From a virus, in IMG/VR virus record IMGVR_UViG_3300027763_000107, positions 1 to 40,158 of that record: 40,158 nt of DNA; one strand, written 5' to 3'. Below, in pieces: positions 6,174 to 14,905 of this stretch (the first letter of the stretch is position 1; every line of letters begins with the position of its first letter). The notes under the pieces are model-generated. The model searched no databases. It was given only the letters and a program-made list of their open reading frames with translations, and had not been told where the DNA came from. A program made the translations under genes and the position numbers.

Positions 6174-8359
6174 AGAACCACCCACCTTTGACCTGAACTT
6201 ACTGTAACTGATTGACCGCTTGCTACTGTCATAGGGCCAACACTCATTGCATTGTTTCCTGTGGCTATTGTGTAGCTTGCCGATACAGTAGCACTATTAA
6301 GAACTAAACCATTAGAAGCTACTACCTGGCTTGCAGATAAATCGCCTGTGCTTGGCTTATACAAATACTTTGCATTACTTGTATAAATCGTTGTTGGAGT
6401 TCCGCTTGTAGCAGAAGAAAACAAAGGGTATAGATTGCTTGCAGTAGTCGTATCGTTGCTAATTGTTGCGCCTGATACGATTCCAGTTAAGGAAGATCCA
6501 TCGCCAAAATATTTAGTTGCGCTTAAAGCACCAGTTGAAGGGTTGTATTGCAACTTGGTAGAACTGACATTTTCAGTTGTAATATTTCCGCTTGTGGCAC
6601 TTGTAAAAGTGACATAACGAGTTGCGTTAGTAGTCGTATCATCAACAATCGCTAATCCTGTGGCTGGAAGGGCTTGCCAAGTAGGAGCTGAAGCACCATT
6701 GGAAGTAACTACATATCCAGCAGTTCCAGTTGATCCAGCCAAAGATAAAGTGCTATTGATTCTTAATGTAGTAAATGTTCCAGCTAAAGGTGTAGTTCCA
6801 CCAATAACCATGTTATCCATTACTCCAGCGCTTGTAGGCTTAATTTCAACTGAACCTGATCCAGCAGGATTTATATGAACATGACCAGTTCCAGTTGGAC
6901 TAATGTCAATCTGTGCGTTTGCACCATTTAAATTAGCAGATACATCAACTGTTAAATTTGCACCGCCACCGCCACCCCATTGCAAGCAAGCAGTTCCACC
7001 AGCATTTCTTAATGAACCACCAGCCGAATTAGCCGCATCAAAATAAGGGCTTACAAACTTAGTATTGGCAGTAATTGTTGTGCCAGTAATGGTATTTGGA
7101 GTAGCGCCACCAATAGCAGGAGGAGCTGACAAATCCAAAGAACCGCCCAAGGTAAGGTTTCCGCTAGTGGTGACTGTACCGCTTAAACTAATGCCTGAAA
7201 CTGTTCCTGTGCCTCCTACAGAGGTTACTGTGCCTGTTGTAGGAGTTGCCCAAGATGGAATACCTGATGCCAGGGTAAGAACTTGACCATTAGTGCCAGC
7301 AGCCAAGAATGTAGTTGTATCAAGAGCTGATTGATAAGGCAATGAACCAGCAGCTCCTCCTGCTAAATTGGTTGCCTTGGCAGCAGTTCCAGTAGTATTT
7401 TGGTTAAATGTAGGCCAAGTAAATGTTCCAGTTGAGAAATTGCCTGAAGTTGGAGTTCCTAGAGCTGGAGTAACTAAAGTAGGGCTTGTTGCTAAAACAA
7501 TGTTTCCTGATCCAGTTACACCAGCAGCCAAAGCAGTTGCTACACCAGTTCCAAGTCCTGTAATTGATCCTACGGCTGGAGTAATGGTTGTATTGGTTAC
7601 GCTAGAAACTTGACCGCTTGCATTAGTTGTAAATACTGGAGTTTGAGTAGCAGAACCATAAGTTGAAGCAGTTCCAACTGGAGTAATGCTAAATACTGTG
7701 CCAGTAAGAGTTAATCCTGTACCAGCAGAATAAGTTGCTGAAGTAGTAAATTGCGACCAATTAACCGCAGTTACACCTAATGTACCGCCAGGAGTTGCCG
7801 TACAGAACCAAGCTCCACCAGCTTGAGAGCCATATTCAATAAAAGAAATAGCAGAAACTAGCTCATCCCATGAATTAGCATCTAAAGACCTAGTCCAGGC
7901 AGTTGCAGAAGCCAAATAAATGCCATTATTAGCAGCATTTGACTGATTCTTAACTAATACTCGATCACCAGCTAAAGTTGTATAACCATCAATGGTTTGC
8001 AAGCCTGACAAAGTAATATTTGCCAATGTTGCAACCGCACAAGGCTGTTTCCAACTAATTCCAGCAGCATAAGACTGTAAAGCCAATAAATTGACTATAT
8101 CTGTTGCGCCTACTGGTTGAGTTGCAACTGTTCCAGTAGTTGTGCTGATGTTAGTAAAAACACCAGTAGAAGGAGCAGTATTACCAATAGGACTGCTATT
8201 TAAAGTGCTATTGGTAATCGTTAAACCTGATTGAAAAGGATTTGCCGTTGCATAGAACGGCTGACCTTGACCAATAAAAGTATTAAATGACCCATCCGTA
8301 TTGAAATAAGCCTGAACAGGCAATAGATTCTGAACAGATGAATCTGCTGGATTAGTCAT
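6170..8359 (-). CDS. Long tail fibre
   Basis: 729 residues, Ser/Thr/Gly-rich, with almost no charge. It carries the repeating phrases of aquatic-phage long fibres: GTFTNISTTTG-type repeats, GVTGSGNIVLATSPTLVTPA, and SVGGTGTVSGISLSGTVTTS. A segment near the middle contains a glycine cluster and HVHINPAGSGSVEI. The N-terminal 60 residues (SSVQNLLPVQAYFNTDGSFN) are probably the virion anchor, and the C-terminus ends ASGQSVTVSSGQRWVVL. It is the first and largest gene of the fibre cassette, downstream of two small structural proteins. I cannot tell from sequence whether it is the main receptor-binding fibre or a scaffold for the smaller tips. Confidence 0.75.
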   Translation of the reverse strand: MTNPADSSVQNLLPVQAYFNTDGSFNTFIGQGQPFYATANPFQSGLTITNSTLNSSPIGNTAPSTGVFTNISTTTGTVATQPVGATDIVNLLALQSYAAGISWKQPCAVATLANITLSGLQTIDGYTTLAGDRVLVKNQSNAANNGIYLASATAWTRSLDANSWDELVSAISFIEYGSQAGGAWFCTATPGGTLGVTAVNWSQFTTSATYSAGTGLTLTGTVFSITPVGTASTYGSATQTPVFTTNASGQVSSVTNTTITPAVGSITGLGTGVATALAAGVTGSGNIVLATSPTLVTPALGTPTSGNFSTGTFTWPTFNQNTTGTAAKATNLAGGAAGSLPYQSALDTTTFLAAGTNGQVLTLASGIPSWATPTTGTVTSVGGTGTVSGISLSGTVTTSGNLTLGGSLDLSAPPAIGGATPNTITGTTITANTKFVSPYFDAANSAGGSLRNAGGTACLQWGGGGGANLTVDVSANLNGANAQIDISPTGTGHVHINPAGSGSVEIKPTSAGVMDNMVIGGTTPLAGTFTTLRINSTLSLAGSTGTAGYVVTSNGASAPTWQALPATGLAIVDDTTTNATRYVTFTSATSGNITTENVSSTKLQYNPSTGALSATKYFGDGSSLTGIVSGATISNDTTTASNLYPLFSSATSGTPTTIYTSNAKYLYKPSTGDLSASQVVASNGLVLNSATVSASYTIATGNNAMSVGPMTVASGQSVTVSSGQRWVVL

Positions 8360-8382
8360 AAATCATCCTTCTAGAACAGTTT

Positions 8383-8736
8383 TTAAGACTGATCGCTTAC
8401 TGGAGTTATATATACAAGTGCAGGGCCTGCTGCTGAACCAATAGCTGATACTTGGAAATCATTAGCTGGAACAGCCAAAACAATAGGTCTAGTCATCAAT
8501 GGAGGCAAAATATATGAGCCAACTGTTCCATCAACAGGCAAAGTAGCTGTAACAGCCGTAATCCCTATTGGAGAAATTTCAATAGCTACAGAGTTTGCAC
8601 CAACATTTAAGAATGAAGCATAGTTGCTAAGAACATTACCACCTACAGCAGAAACAGTAACGGCTGCATGAGCTGATGCTGTAACTGATAAGGCAGTAGT
8701 TCTTCCTACTAGACGGATTACAGTTGTTAATGACAT
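8383..8736 (-). CDS. Small virion structural protein, hypothetical
   Basis: 117 residues, very poor in charged residues and rich in Ala/Val/Ser/Thr (VSAVGGNVLSNYASFLNVGA, PPLMTRPIVLAVPANDFQ). It is predicted to be all-beta, without signal peptide or membrane helix. It lies between the long fibre and another small all-beta protein on the same strand. Proteins of this type are often annotated only as phage structural proteins; a decoration or neck role is possible but unproven. Confidence 0.55.
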   Translation of the reverse strand: MSLTTVIRLVGRTTALSVTASAHAAVTVSAVGGNVLSNYASFLNVGANSVAIEISPIGITAVTATLPVDGTVGSYILPPLMTRPIVLAVPANDFQVSAIGSAAGPALVYITPVSDQS

Positions 8737-8749
8737 GATTAATCCTTAA

Positions 8750-9073
8750 TTAGACTGCTGTTGCAGGCAATGGGCCTTCAAAGCGAATAACATCAAGAAT
8801 GTAAAAACCAGCAACAGGAGTTAATGCGCCTGCTGTGCAATTACCAAATTGAACGCTTAATGTATTGGCTGCTGAAACTCTAGCATCAGCAACAAAAATA
8901 CCAGCAGTTTGTCCAGCAACAGATGAAACTGTTACATGATCGGTTGTCAATAAGCCAGGAACAGTAAATGTTTGGGCAGCAGTAATATTAGCAGCAACTT
9001 CGGCTGGAGTAATGGAAGGGGAAACATAGAAAGTTTGCAGAGCGTTTCCACGAGCAAGAGTGGTTGATGGCAT
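8750..9073 (-). CDS. Small virion structural protein, hypothetical
   Basis: 107 residues beginning MPSTTLARGNALQTFYVSPS. Beta-rich, with VTVSSVAGQTAGIFVADARV and a terminal FYILDVIRFEGPLP. The pattern is that of small outer virion proteins placed between capsid and fibre genes. It follows the glycosyltransferase gene by about 50 bases and precedes the 117-residue protein. No enzymatic motif is visible. Confidence 0.55.
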   Translation of the reverse strand: MPSTTLARGNALQTFYVSPSITPAEVAANITAAQTFTVPGLLTTDHVTVSSVAGQTAGIFVADARVSAANTLSVQFGNCTAGALTPVAGFYILDVIRFEGPLPATAV

Positions 9074-9122
9074 GATTTATCCTTTATATAGGGGTTTGTG
9101 GCTACCTAAGTTTAATCGTATA

Positions 9123-9782
9123 TTATCGGTTTCGCAAATAGTTTCCAAAATGACCAACAAATGTTTTATTTCCTGTATGACCCATTTTTATTTCAGGATC
9201 GCACCATACTTTACCGCCTATTTTGCTCCATCTAAAACAGAATGAATAATCTTCTCCGTATTTCTTATCGCCTTCAGCAATATGGGCAAAAAGGTCATAA
9301 AACAGATTATCTTTAGCTCCATCATGGAAATATTGCTCAGGATAGGCTTCTACCAATTTTTCTAAGCAATTACGGCTAATCTTCATAAATCCTGTTGCAA
9401 TAGCAGCTACTTCTAAAAGTCCAGTTTCAGGATCTGCCCAAAGCTCCTCTTTTTCAAGGTATTTAATGGGAAAGCCTAATTCATCAACTCGATAAGGATA
9501 AACACCACCTACTAAATCAACAGGATGATCTACAAGCCTTAAAAGAGCGCCTTTTTCCCAAGCTACATCAGAATCGACAAAAACAAGGCAATCTGATTCT
9601 GTCTTTAAAAAATTGGAGGCTATAGCGCCTCTACAATCGGCTATATAAGCGCTTCCTATGTCATCAATGAGGGTAAATGTATCACCTCTAGAAACTAGCA
9701 TTACAAGATCGTTTACAAGAGATCTCATAGTTGCCATATAAACTGAGCCTGTATAGGCTGGAATAGCTATGGTTATATGCAA
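9123..9782 (-). CDS. Glycosyltransferase (GT-A fold)
   Basis: About 219 residues. The N-terminus HITIAIPAYTG, the middle GAIASNFLKTESDCLVFVDS with the DSD metal/nucleotide-sugar motif, VGGVYPYR, and a C-terminal GEDYSFCFRW...H are typical of small GT-A-type phage glycosyltransferases. I prefer the TTG start at 9782, because a good GAAGGAAAG site sits just before it. A GTG at 9797 is in frame but abuts a terminator tail and has no binding site. The gene lies inside the virion operon, so it may glycosylate a virion protein; modification of host surface sugars is the alternative. It is the first gene after the terminator at 9801-9833. Confidence 0.7.
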   Translation of the reverse strand: MHITIAIPAYTGSVYMATMRSLVNDLVMLVSRGDTFTLIDDIGSAYIADCRGAIASNFLKTESDCLVFVDSDVAWEKGALLRLVDHPVDLVGGVYPYRVDELGFPIKYLEKEELWADPETGLLEVAAIATGFMKISRNCLEKLVEAYPEQYFHDGAKDNLFYDLFAHIAEGDKKYGEDYSFCFRWSKIGGKVWCDPEIKMGHTGNKTFVGHFGNYLRNR

Positions 9783-9800
9783 TTTTCTTTCCTTCACAAA

Positions 9801-9833
9801 AGAAAAAAGCCCACCCCTTTTGAGGATGGGCTT
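9801..9833 (-). terminator. Rho-independent terminator after the capsid/decoration genes
   Basis: Read on the minus strand: a 10-pair stem (9824-9833 with 9807-9816, one G-U pair) with a 7-base loop, followed directly by TTTTTTCTTTT. It is the clearest intrinsic terminator in the window. It lies just downstream of the coat and 77-residue genes and just upstream of the glycosyltransferase and tail genes, so it probably limits readthrough from the highly expressed capsid genes into the tail region. Confidence 0.85.
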
Positions 9834-9848
9834 AGTTTTACAACATAA

Positions 9849-10082
9849 TTAGGCTGTTACACCAATATTCTGCAATGCAGTAATGATGCTATTAACTGCT
9901 GTAGAAATTGCTGTGCCTGTTGCGTTAGTTGCAATAGTGGTAATTGCAGCAGCTTTCACTACTGGAGTTACACCATAAAAACCAACTTTTCCAGTTGAAA
10001 TACCAAGGGAAACACCATCTGCTGCGTTGCCGTTGAATAAATAAACTGTTGATACTGTTGATGCTGGGCCTGGATTTGCCAT
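9849..10082 (-). CDS. Probable capsid decoration / small head protein
   Basis: 77 residues, MANPGPASTVSTVYLFNGNA, then GVSLGISTGKVGFYGVTPVV and an alanine/threonine-rich end with a possible helix (STAVNSIITALQNIG). It lies 27 bases downstream of the major coat gene and just before a strong terminator, a typical position for an abundant small head protein. The sequence recurs in many uncharacterised phages beside the capsid gene. The decoration role is inferred from position and abundance logic only. Confidence 0.55.
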   Translation of the reverse strand: MANPGPASTVSTVYLFNGNAADGVSLGISTGKVGFYGVTPVVKAAAITTIATNATGTAISTAVNSIITALQNIGVTA

Positions 10083-10109
10083 GATTTAGTTCCTTTCTTT
10101 GTCCAAAAA

Positions 10110-11339
10110 TTAAGATGCAATACGGCAAGCCAACTCAGGATAGAGTGGGGCCCAACCATAAAGAACATCTAAACGAGTAGGAATAGAGTCATTGTTAATG
10201 GTGTATTGACGAACTACACGCATTGACAGACCGATTTCCTTGTCGGAAGCACGACCAGCAAAATGAACACCTTCAGGCAACTCAAGATCGGCTACTGCAA
10301 GAGTAAACGCATTTTTGTGCATGAGGATGTTTTGTGGGCTGGTTGTACCAGTTGAGTTAAAGAAAGCTACAGCTTGTGCGCCTGAACTTGTTACGCTGAT
10401 GTTTTGGAACTGACCAGCAGAAATAGGAGCAGGAGATACATTGACTGTGATTGTGCCACCTGAACCGCTAACGGCTGTGTTCACAACAAAGTTACGCAAC
10501 TTACCATAAGACTGACGATTTTGTGGGTTTACTGCATAAACACCAGCAATGGTGAATGTATCGCCTTGATTCAAGCTAACAGCGTTAGTCAAAGTCAAAG
10601 TGATGTTTGCAGATGAAGCCCAACCGCTTGTCAAGAAGCCAGTAGCTGTAGTCACATTGACTGTAGCTGTTCCAGCAAAAGAGCCGTAAGTTTGGTTCAC
10701 AATGTTCTGATCCATCTTCCAGTTCATACCAGCAGAGTCACGACCCATCAGACCTTTACGATACTGAGTAGAAATCGCTTCTTGTGGCACAAATAGACCC
10801 TTCAAGCTATCAACGATAGTTGCGCTTGAGAATGGATCAATAATGACTGATCTACGACCATCACGAGGAGCGCCTTCAGAATCAAGGTAAGCACCAGCGT
10901 TTAGGAAGGTGATTAGTCCTGTTGGAGGAGTTCCTGCTGTACCTACTGTGTTGTAAGTAGCATTTTTAGCCATTGTCAAACCATCTAAGTCGATTTTGTT
11001 TGCAATAGCTGCAACTGCTGGCTTTAAAACACGATCAGAGAACATATCCAAAGACAAAGCTAAGTCTTGAGTTGTGAATTGTGTATCCACATGGAACTGA
11101 GTTGAAAGGGTTACAGGAACTGAAGTTTCGTTGAAATCTTCAACATTCAGAGCTGGGCCTGTTGTACCGATGAAACGACCTGGTCTACGGACATTGACTG
11201 TGTTACCAATCTTTGCACCAACTACAGCGAACTGGTCATCATAGTTACGATCTACTTCGGAAGTGAAGGTTAATTCGTTTTCCAATACCATCAACGCTTC
11301 GTTGGTGATCTTGGAAATAGTTAATAAAGTATTGCTCAT
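10110..11339 (-). CDS. Major capsid protein, P22 gp5-like
   Basis: 409 residues (P22 coat is 430). The N-terminus is MSNTLLTISKITNEALMVLE; the motifs NTVNVRRPGRF, GLFVPQEAISTQYRKG and AGRASDKEIGLSMRVVRQY match the P22 coat/phage-coat family, including the late LPTRLDVLYG-like segment (here IPTRLDVLYGWAPLYPELAC). The middle region (about 225-320) is a Thr/Ser-rich beta insertion, in the place of the P22 coat's inserted I-domain. It follows the scaffold gene and precedes the small decoration-like gene. It builds the icosahedral shell with the scaffold and portal below. Confidence 0.9.
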   Translation of the reverse strand: MSNTLLTISKITNEALMVLENELTFTSEVDRNYDDQFAVVGAKIGNTVNVRRPGRFIGTTGPALNVEDFNETSVPVTLSTQFHVDTQFTTQDLALSLDMFSDRVLKPAVAAIANKIDLDGLTMAKNATYNTVGTAGTPPTGLITFLNAGAYLDSEGAPRDGRRSVIIDPFSSATIVDSLKGLFVPQEAISTQYRKGLMGRDSAGMNWKMDQNIVNQTYGSFAGTATVNVTTATGFLTSGWASSANITLTLTNAVSLNQGDTFTIAGVYAVNPQNRQSYGKLRNFVVNTAVSGSGGTITVNVSPAPISAGQFQNISVTSSGAQAVAFFNSTGTTSPQNILMHKNAFTLAVADLELPEGVHFAGRASDKEIGLSMRVVRQYTINNDSIPTRLDVLYGWAPLYPELACRIAS

Positions 11340-11368
11340 TTTCTTTTTCCTTTAAAGAAATTAGGGTT

Positions 11369-12325
11369 TTACCTGATCTTCCCTGCTTTTCGAGCTGCTT
11401 TCCACGCTTGGAACGAACCATGAAACTCACCATCTGAGCCAATAGGTGTATCCATTGCGCTTCCAGTAGCCCTAATCGGACTGAGAGGAGCTGGTGCTTT
11501 AGACTTCTGAACAACAGGCTTACTTCTAACGGCAGTTTCTTCAGCAGCTTCCTGCTTTTCAAACCGAGCCTCCAATTTCCCAATCTCTCTAAGCGCTTTT
11601 GCCATAGGTAATGCTTGGAATCTCTCAGCTTCTTCTCCATCTAGACTAGCCAAATGGTAAAGAATCTCAGGCCCAACATCTGACTCGATAATGGCATCTC
11701 TCACTTCATTGCTTACAACAACTTGAGTAGAATTCACTATTTCATCAAAATCAGCTAGATTTGGCTTCGCTTTTTGAAGTTTCTCAGACCAAGTTTTTAG
11801 AACTTTTTGTCTTTCTTCTTCAGCTTTGCGATTTAAGTCTTGCTGATCCCTGTCATACAACGCTTTCTCTGCTGACCATTCCGCTAATGCCTTTGCGTAT
11901 TCAAAAGCATCATCAAACTGATCTGCCCTAGGCTCTACTCCAATCGGATCTTCCGCAGTCTTTTGCTGTGGATTACTCCGTTCTTCGTATTCCCTAAGTC
12001 TAGCTTCCAGTTGCTCTCTTTGCTCACGCTCTTTAGCAGCATTTTCTTCTGCTAATTTGCGAGCCTTAGTAAGCTCTGAAAACCGCTTTTCAAGTTTAGG
12101 ATTTTGTTTCCGTTCCTCTGTTGCCTTACCTTCAGGTTCTTGATCCTGTTCACTCTCACCTTCTTCTGCTACTGGCTCTGATTCAGGAGTTTCCTCAACT
12201 GTTTCAGCCTCAGTAGGAGCTTCTTCGGTAGCTAAACCTAAGCGATCCATGTTCCATTCAGTTAAATTTTCACTAGTTACTACATTACTAGCTTGTTTTG
12301 TTTCTACAACTTGTGCTTCTGACAT
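11369..12325 (-). CDS. Scaffolding protein, P22 gp8-like
   Basis: 318 residues (P22 gp8 is 303). A very acidic N-terminal third (runs of E such as EEAPTEAETVEETPESEPVA) is followed by a long charged coiled coil (about 90-180). The short basic C-terminus SFQAWKAARKAGKIR fits the helix-loop-helix that binds coat protein. It is placed between the portal-side 87-residue gene and the coat gene, as in P22-type head operons. The function is internal assembly of the procapsid followed by exit. Identification rests on composition and order, since scaffolds diverge quickly. Confidence 0.75.
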   Translation of the reverse strand: MSEAQVVETKQASNVVTSENLTEWNMDRLGLATEEAPTEAETVEETPESEPVAEEGESEQDQEPEGKATEERKQNPKLEKRFSELTKARKLAEENAAKEREQREQLEARLREYEERSNPQQKTAEDPIGVEPRADQFDDAFEYAKALAEWSAEKALYDRDQQDLNRKAEEERQKVLKTWSEKLQKAKPNLADFDEIVNSTQVVVSNEVRDAIIESDVGPEILYHLASLDGEEAERFQALPMAKALREIGKLEARFEKQEAAEETAVRSKPVVQKSKAPAPLSPIRATGSAMDTPIGSDGEFHGSFQAWKAARKAGKIR

Positions 12326-12346
12326 GAGATTTCCTCAAGATTTTAC

Positions 12347-12362
12347 CCAATGAATCCATTGG
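12347..12362. other. Perfect small hairpin in the scaffold leader
   Basis: CCAATG-aatc-CATTGG gives a perfect 6-pair stem with a 4-base loop, inside the 86-base spacer between the 87-residue gene and the scaffold gene. This is one of the longest gaps in the head operon. There is no T-tract, so it is not an intrinsic terminator. It could affect translation of the scaffold or mRNA stability; it could also be chance. Confidence 0.3.
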
Positions 12363-12411
12363 TAGATTTACAACACTTCTTTTTTACCACTAAAACTTAT
12401 TTAAAACAATA

Positions 12412-12675
12412 TTACTTTGGCAAAGATGTTTCACTATCGCCCATGTTGAGTTGATGCAAAAGGGCATCCATTGCGCCTTTTTTACCAAGTTTAATTTTTA
12501 ACATTGCAAACTTTGGATGATTTTTAACTCGATTAAATTGTTCTTCATCATATTTTTTTAATCTTGCTTTGCGCTCTAAATCTTCCTTACTCATTGGTTT
12601 TTTACCAGCTTTTTCAGCTAGTTTCTTTTCCATGTATTCTTCACGATTTTCTGAGGTAACTGTTTCGATAGCCAT
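12412..12675 (-). CDS. Hypothetical protein, head operon
   Basis: 87 residues, charged and helical (EYMEKKLAEKAGKKPMSKED, ERKARLKKYDEEQFNRVK), with a C-terminal amphipathic stretch (KGAMDALLHQLNMGD). The start sits beside the portal stop. It lies between portal and scaffold, where small accessory head proteins are often found. No known motif was recognised. Confidence 0.6.
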   Translation of the reverse strand: MAIETVTSENREEYMEKKLAEKAGKKPMSKEDLERKARLKKYDEEQFNRVKNHPKFAMLKIKLGKKGAMDALLHQLNMGDSETSLPK

Positions 12676-12677
12676 GA

Positions 12678-14903
12678 TTATATTCCTTGCATTGGGGGTT
12701 GTGGTTGTTGAGGAGCTTGTTCCATAGGTTGTTGAGGTTGCATTGCTGGCATAGGCTGTGTAGCTGGTTGCTGATTTACCAAAGGATTAGCTCCCTGGCT
12801 AATATCTTGTTGAGCTTGCATAGCAAAGGCATATTGCTCCTCATTTCTGCGATCCAGCTCCGCTTTAATAGCTGAAGTATCCAAATTGGCAATAAGCATC
12901 TTAACAATCGCATCAATTTCAGTCTTATTTTGGCTAGTAATTGAGCGAGTATTTTGGTCATTAACCTTAACTTCAGCCATTGTTTCTGTATTGTGCGCTC
13001 TAGCAGTAACATCCATGAGCTTACGAGCTGTAGCTGCTCTTTCCTTGGTTTCAGTAACGGATTGACCATATTTAAGATCCATGCCCATAGCTTCAAGTTG
13101 CTGTTGCAACTGCTGGATCATCTGTTTGGACTGAGCCAACTGCATCTGAACTTGTGGAGGAATGTCTGATTTCTCATCAATTTGAGCCAATGGATTAGTA
13201 GCTGCCATGCGATCAGCAATAATATCTGCGCCTGGAAAGTCCATATTACGGAAGATTAGATCTCCAGCAGTAGCCATTAAATTAGGATCAGCAGCCAATA
13301 AAGTCATCATGGCTTCTACTGCTTCACCACGCTTAGTAGCAAAGCCAGGGCCTGTATCCATCACTACATCATAGCGACCAACTGATACATCATTAAGGAT
13401 CTTTTCAACCCCTTCTTCAGTTGTAACTCTTTGATTTAATGTAATAATTTCAGGCTTTTCATCAGCGCCAATAATCCGCATTACTCGCTCTGTGTCATAA
13501 ATCTTAGGAATTAGATCAAGAATGATGCGACCACAATAGGCAATAGAACGAGTTAAATTGTCATAGTAGTGAAAGTTCACCATATCGACTTGTTGCTGCT
13601 GACCAGCAATAGCTTTGCCTGACATATTGCCCTGTGGCAACTGGCTTGGATCATAGATTCCAACGACAGTCATCAAGTCGTTAGACATTCCTTGAGTTGC
13701 TGTAACAATACCAGCAGGAGGAGGTTCAGGCTGCAAACGCTGTGGAGCTGGAGCTTGTCTGCCTTCTGTATCGGTCTGCTTATAACGCAGAACAGGCATA
13801 GCCTTGATATTAGCTTGCGCCCATTCGTTCTCATGACCTTCATCTTGCCCTTCAGCCATAACCCACTTAGCTTTAGGAGCAAGAGCTACGGATTCAGTTA
13901 AAGCTGTAGTCCAGTAGTTATACATACGCTGTGGATCTTTAGCCATCCGAACCAAGCCAAATTTCTTGTGCTTTGCATCAATAATGCAGGATTGACCATA
14001 AACAGGAATTACTGGAATGTATTTACCAGCCCAATCTCTTTCCTCAAGGATCTCCATTGCTGTTAGCTTGCACCATTTAATCTGCTTCTTGTAAGTATCT
14101 CGCTTCTCAATAATAGTAATACCAGCTTTAGCTAATACTTCAGGAGCTGGCAATTCATCATCAAATACGCTTGTTCCATCAGATAACAGGACTAATTTGG
14201 CAGGGGTTCTAACTGTATAGAAATACTCGGCAATGCGAACATCTTCTTTAGTAACCCATTCTGCATCTGAATCGCCTGTTCCTCTGCTAGTAAAGCCTTG
14301 TCCATCATTCTTGCCAGGATACATAGCCCTAAATGTCTTTTTGCTAACAACTGTAGTAATCAGGCAGCGCTCTGCATCAGATCCATCAGGAAGCTGTGAA
14401 TTAGGATCGAAATAGACTGTAAATGGATTATCAATCGGTCTAATGTAAATTTCTTGCTCAAAAGAATCAGGGCTAATGTAATCAGTCATTACTCGGAAGT
14501 AACCCCAACCCATCTTAACTGCATATTCAGAGGCTGTATCGTAAGCCACATCAGCAGAGGATTGATATTCAATATGACGGCAAACACCGCTTAAAATGTC
14601 GGCTAATTTAGCATCAGCCTCATTATTCATGCCTTGGACTTTAATCCTAGGTCTTTGCTGACGGATTTGGTTGCAGATCTGACGAACATAGGCATCAACC
14701 TTATTAATCGTCAAGCAAGGTCTAGATTCAAGCACTCGGCTGTTTTGAACATCAACAGGCCATTGATCTCCAGCGCAAAAGCGAACATCGTCTAAAGCCT
14801 CGGCTCTATTGTTGGAATCAACATCATTGCAAAGATTTAAAAACTTCTTTGCATCATTGATTCTTGTATCTTCGCTTGAATCTTGATCCTGATAATCTGC
14901 CAT
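12678..14903 (-). CDS. Portal protein, P22 gp1-like
   Basis: 741 residues (P22 gp1 is 725). The N-terminus MADYQDQDSSEDTRINDAKK with ALDDVRFCAGDQWP and RPCLTINKVDAYVRQICNQI is diagnostic of the P22-type portal family. IYIRPIDNPFTVYFDPNSQ and the SGKAIAGQQQQVDMVNFHYY segment follow, and the C-terminal 100 residues are Gln/Pro-rich (barrel end). I chose the ATG at 14903 because GGATGG lies upstream of it. An in-frame ATG at 14918 exists but overlaps the terminase end. It forms the 12-fold DNA channel between terminase and adaptor. Confidence 0.9.
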   Translation of the reverse strand: MADYQDQDSSEDTRINDAKKFLNLCNDVDSNNRAEALDDVRFCAGDQWPVDVQNSRVLESRPCLTINKVDAYVRQICNQIRQQRPRIKVQGMNNEADAKLADILSGVCRHIEYQSSADVAYDTASEYAVKMGWGYFRVMTDYISPDSFEQEIYIRPIDNPFTVYFDPNSQLPDGSDAERCLITTVVSKKTFRAMYPGKNDGQGFTSRGTGDSDAEWVTKEDVRIAEYFYTVRTPAKLVLLSDGTSVFDDELPAPEVLAKAGITIIEKRDTYKKQIKWCKLTAMEILEERDWAGKYIPVIPVYGQSCIIDAKHKKFGLVRMAKDPQRMYNYWTTALTESVALAPKAKWVMAEGQDEGHENEWAQANIKAMPVLRYKQTDTEGRQAPAPQRLQPEPPPAGIVTATQGMSNDLMTVVGIYDPSQLPQGNMSGKAIAGQQQQVDMVNFHYYDNLTRSIAYCGRIILDLIPKIYDTERVMRIIGADEKPEIITLNQRVTTEEGVEKILNDVSVGRYDVVMDTGPGFATKRGEAVEAMMTLLAADPNLMATAGDLIFRNMDFPGADIIADRMAATNPLAQIDEKSDIPPQVQMQLAQSKQMIQQLQQQLEAMGMDLKYGQSVTETKERAATARKLMDVTARAHNTETMAEVKVNDQNTRSITSQNKTEIDAIVKMLIANLDTSAIKAELDRRNEEQYAFAMQAQQDISQGANPLVNQQPATQPMPAMQPQQPMEQAPQQPQPPMQGI

Positions 14904-14905
14904 AT

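Noticed and set aside
6435-7613. Several plus-strand frames over the long fibre
   Set aside because: Val/Pro-rich mirror of the Thr/Gly-rich fibre; no start signals.
11245-11640. Minus-strand 131-codon frame overlapping scaffold and coat
   Set aside because: Lys/Leu-rich shadow spanning two supported genes in another frame.
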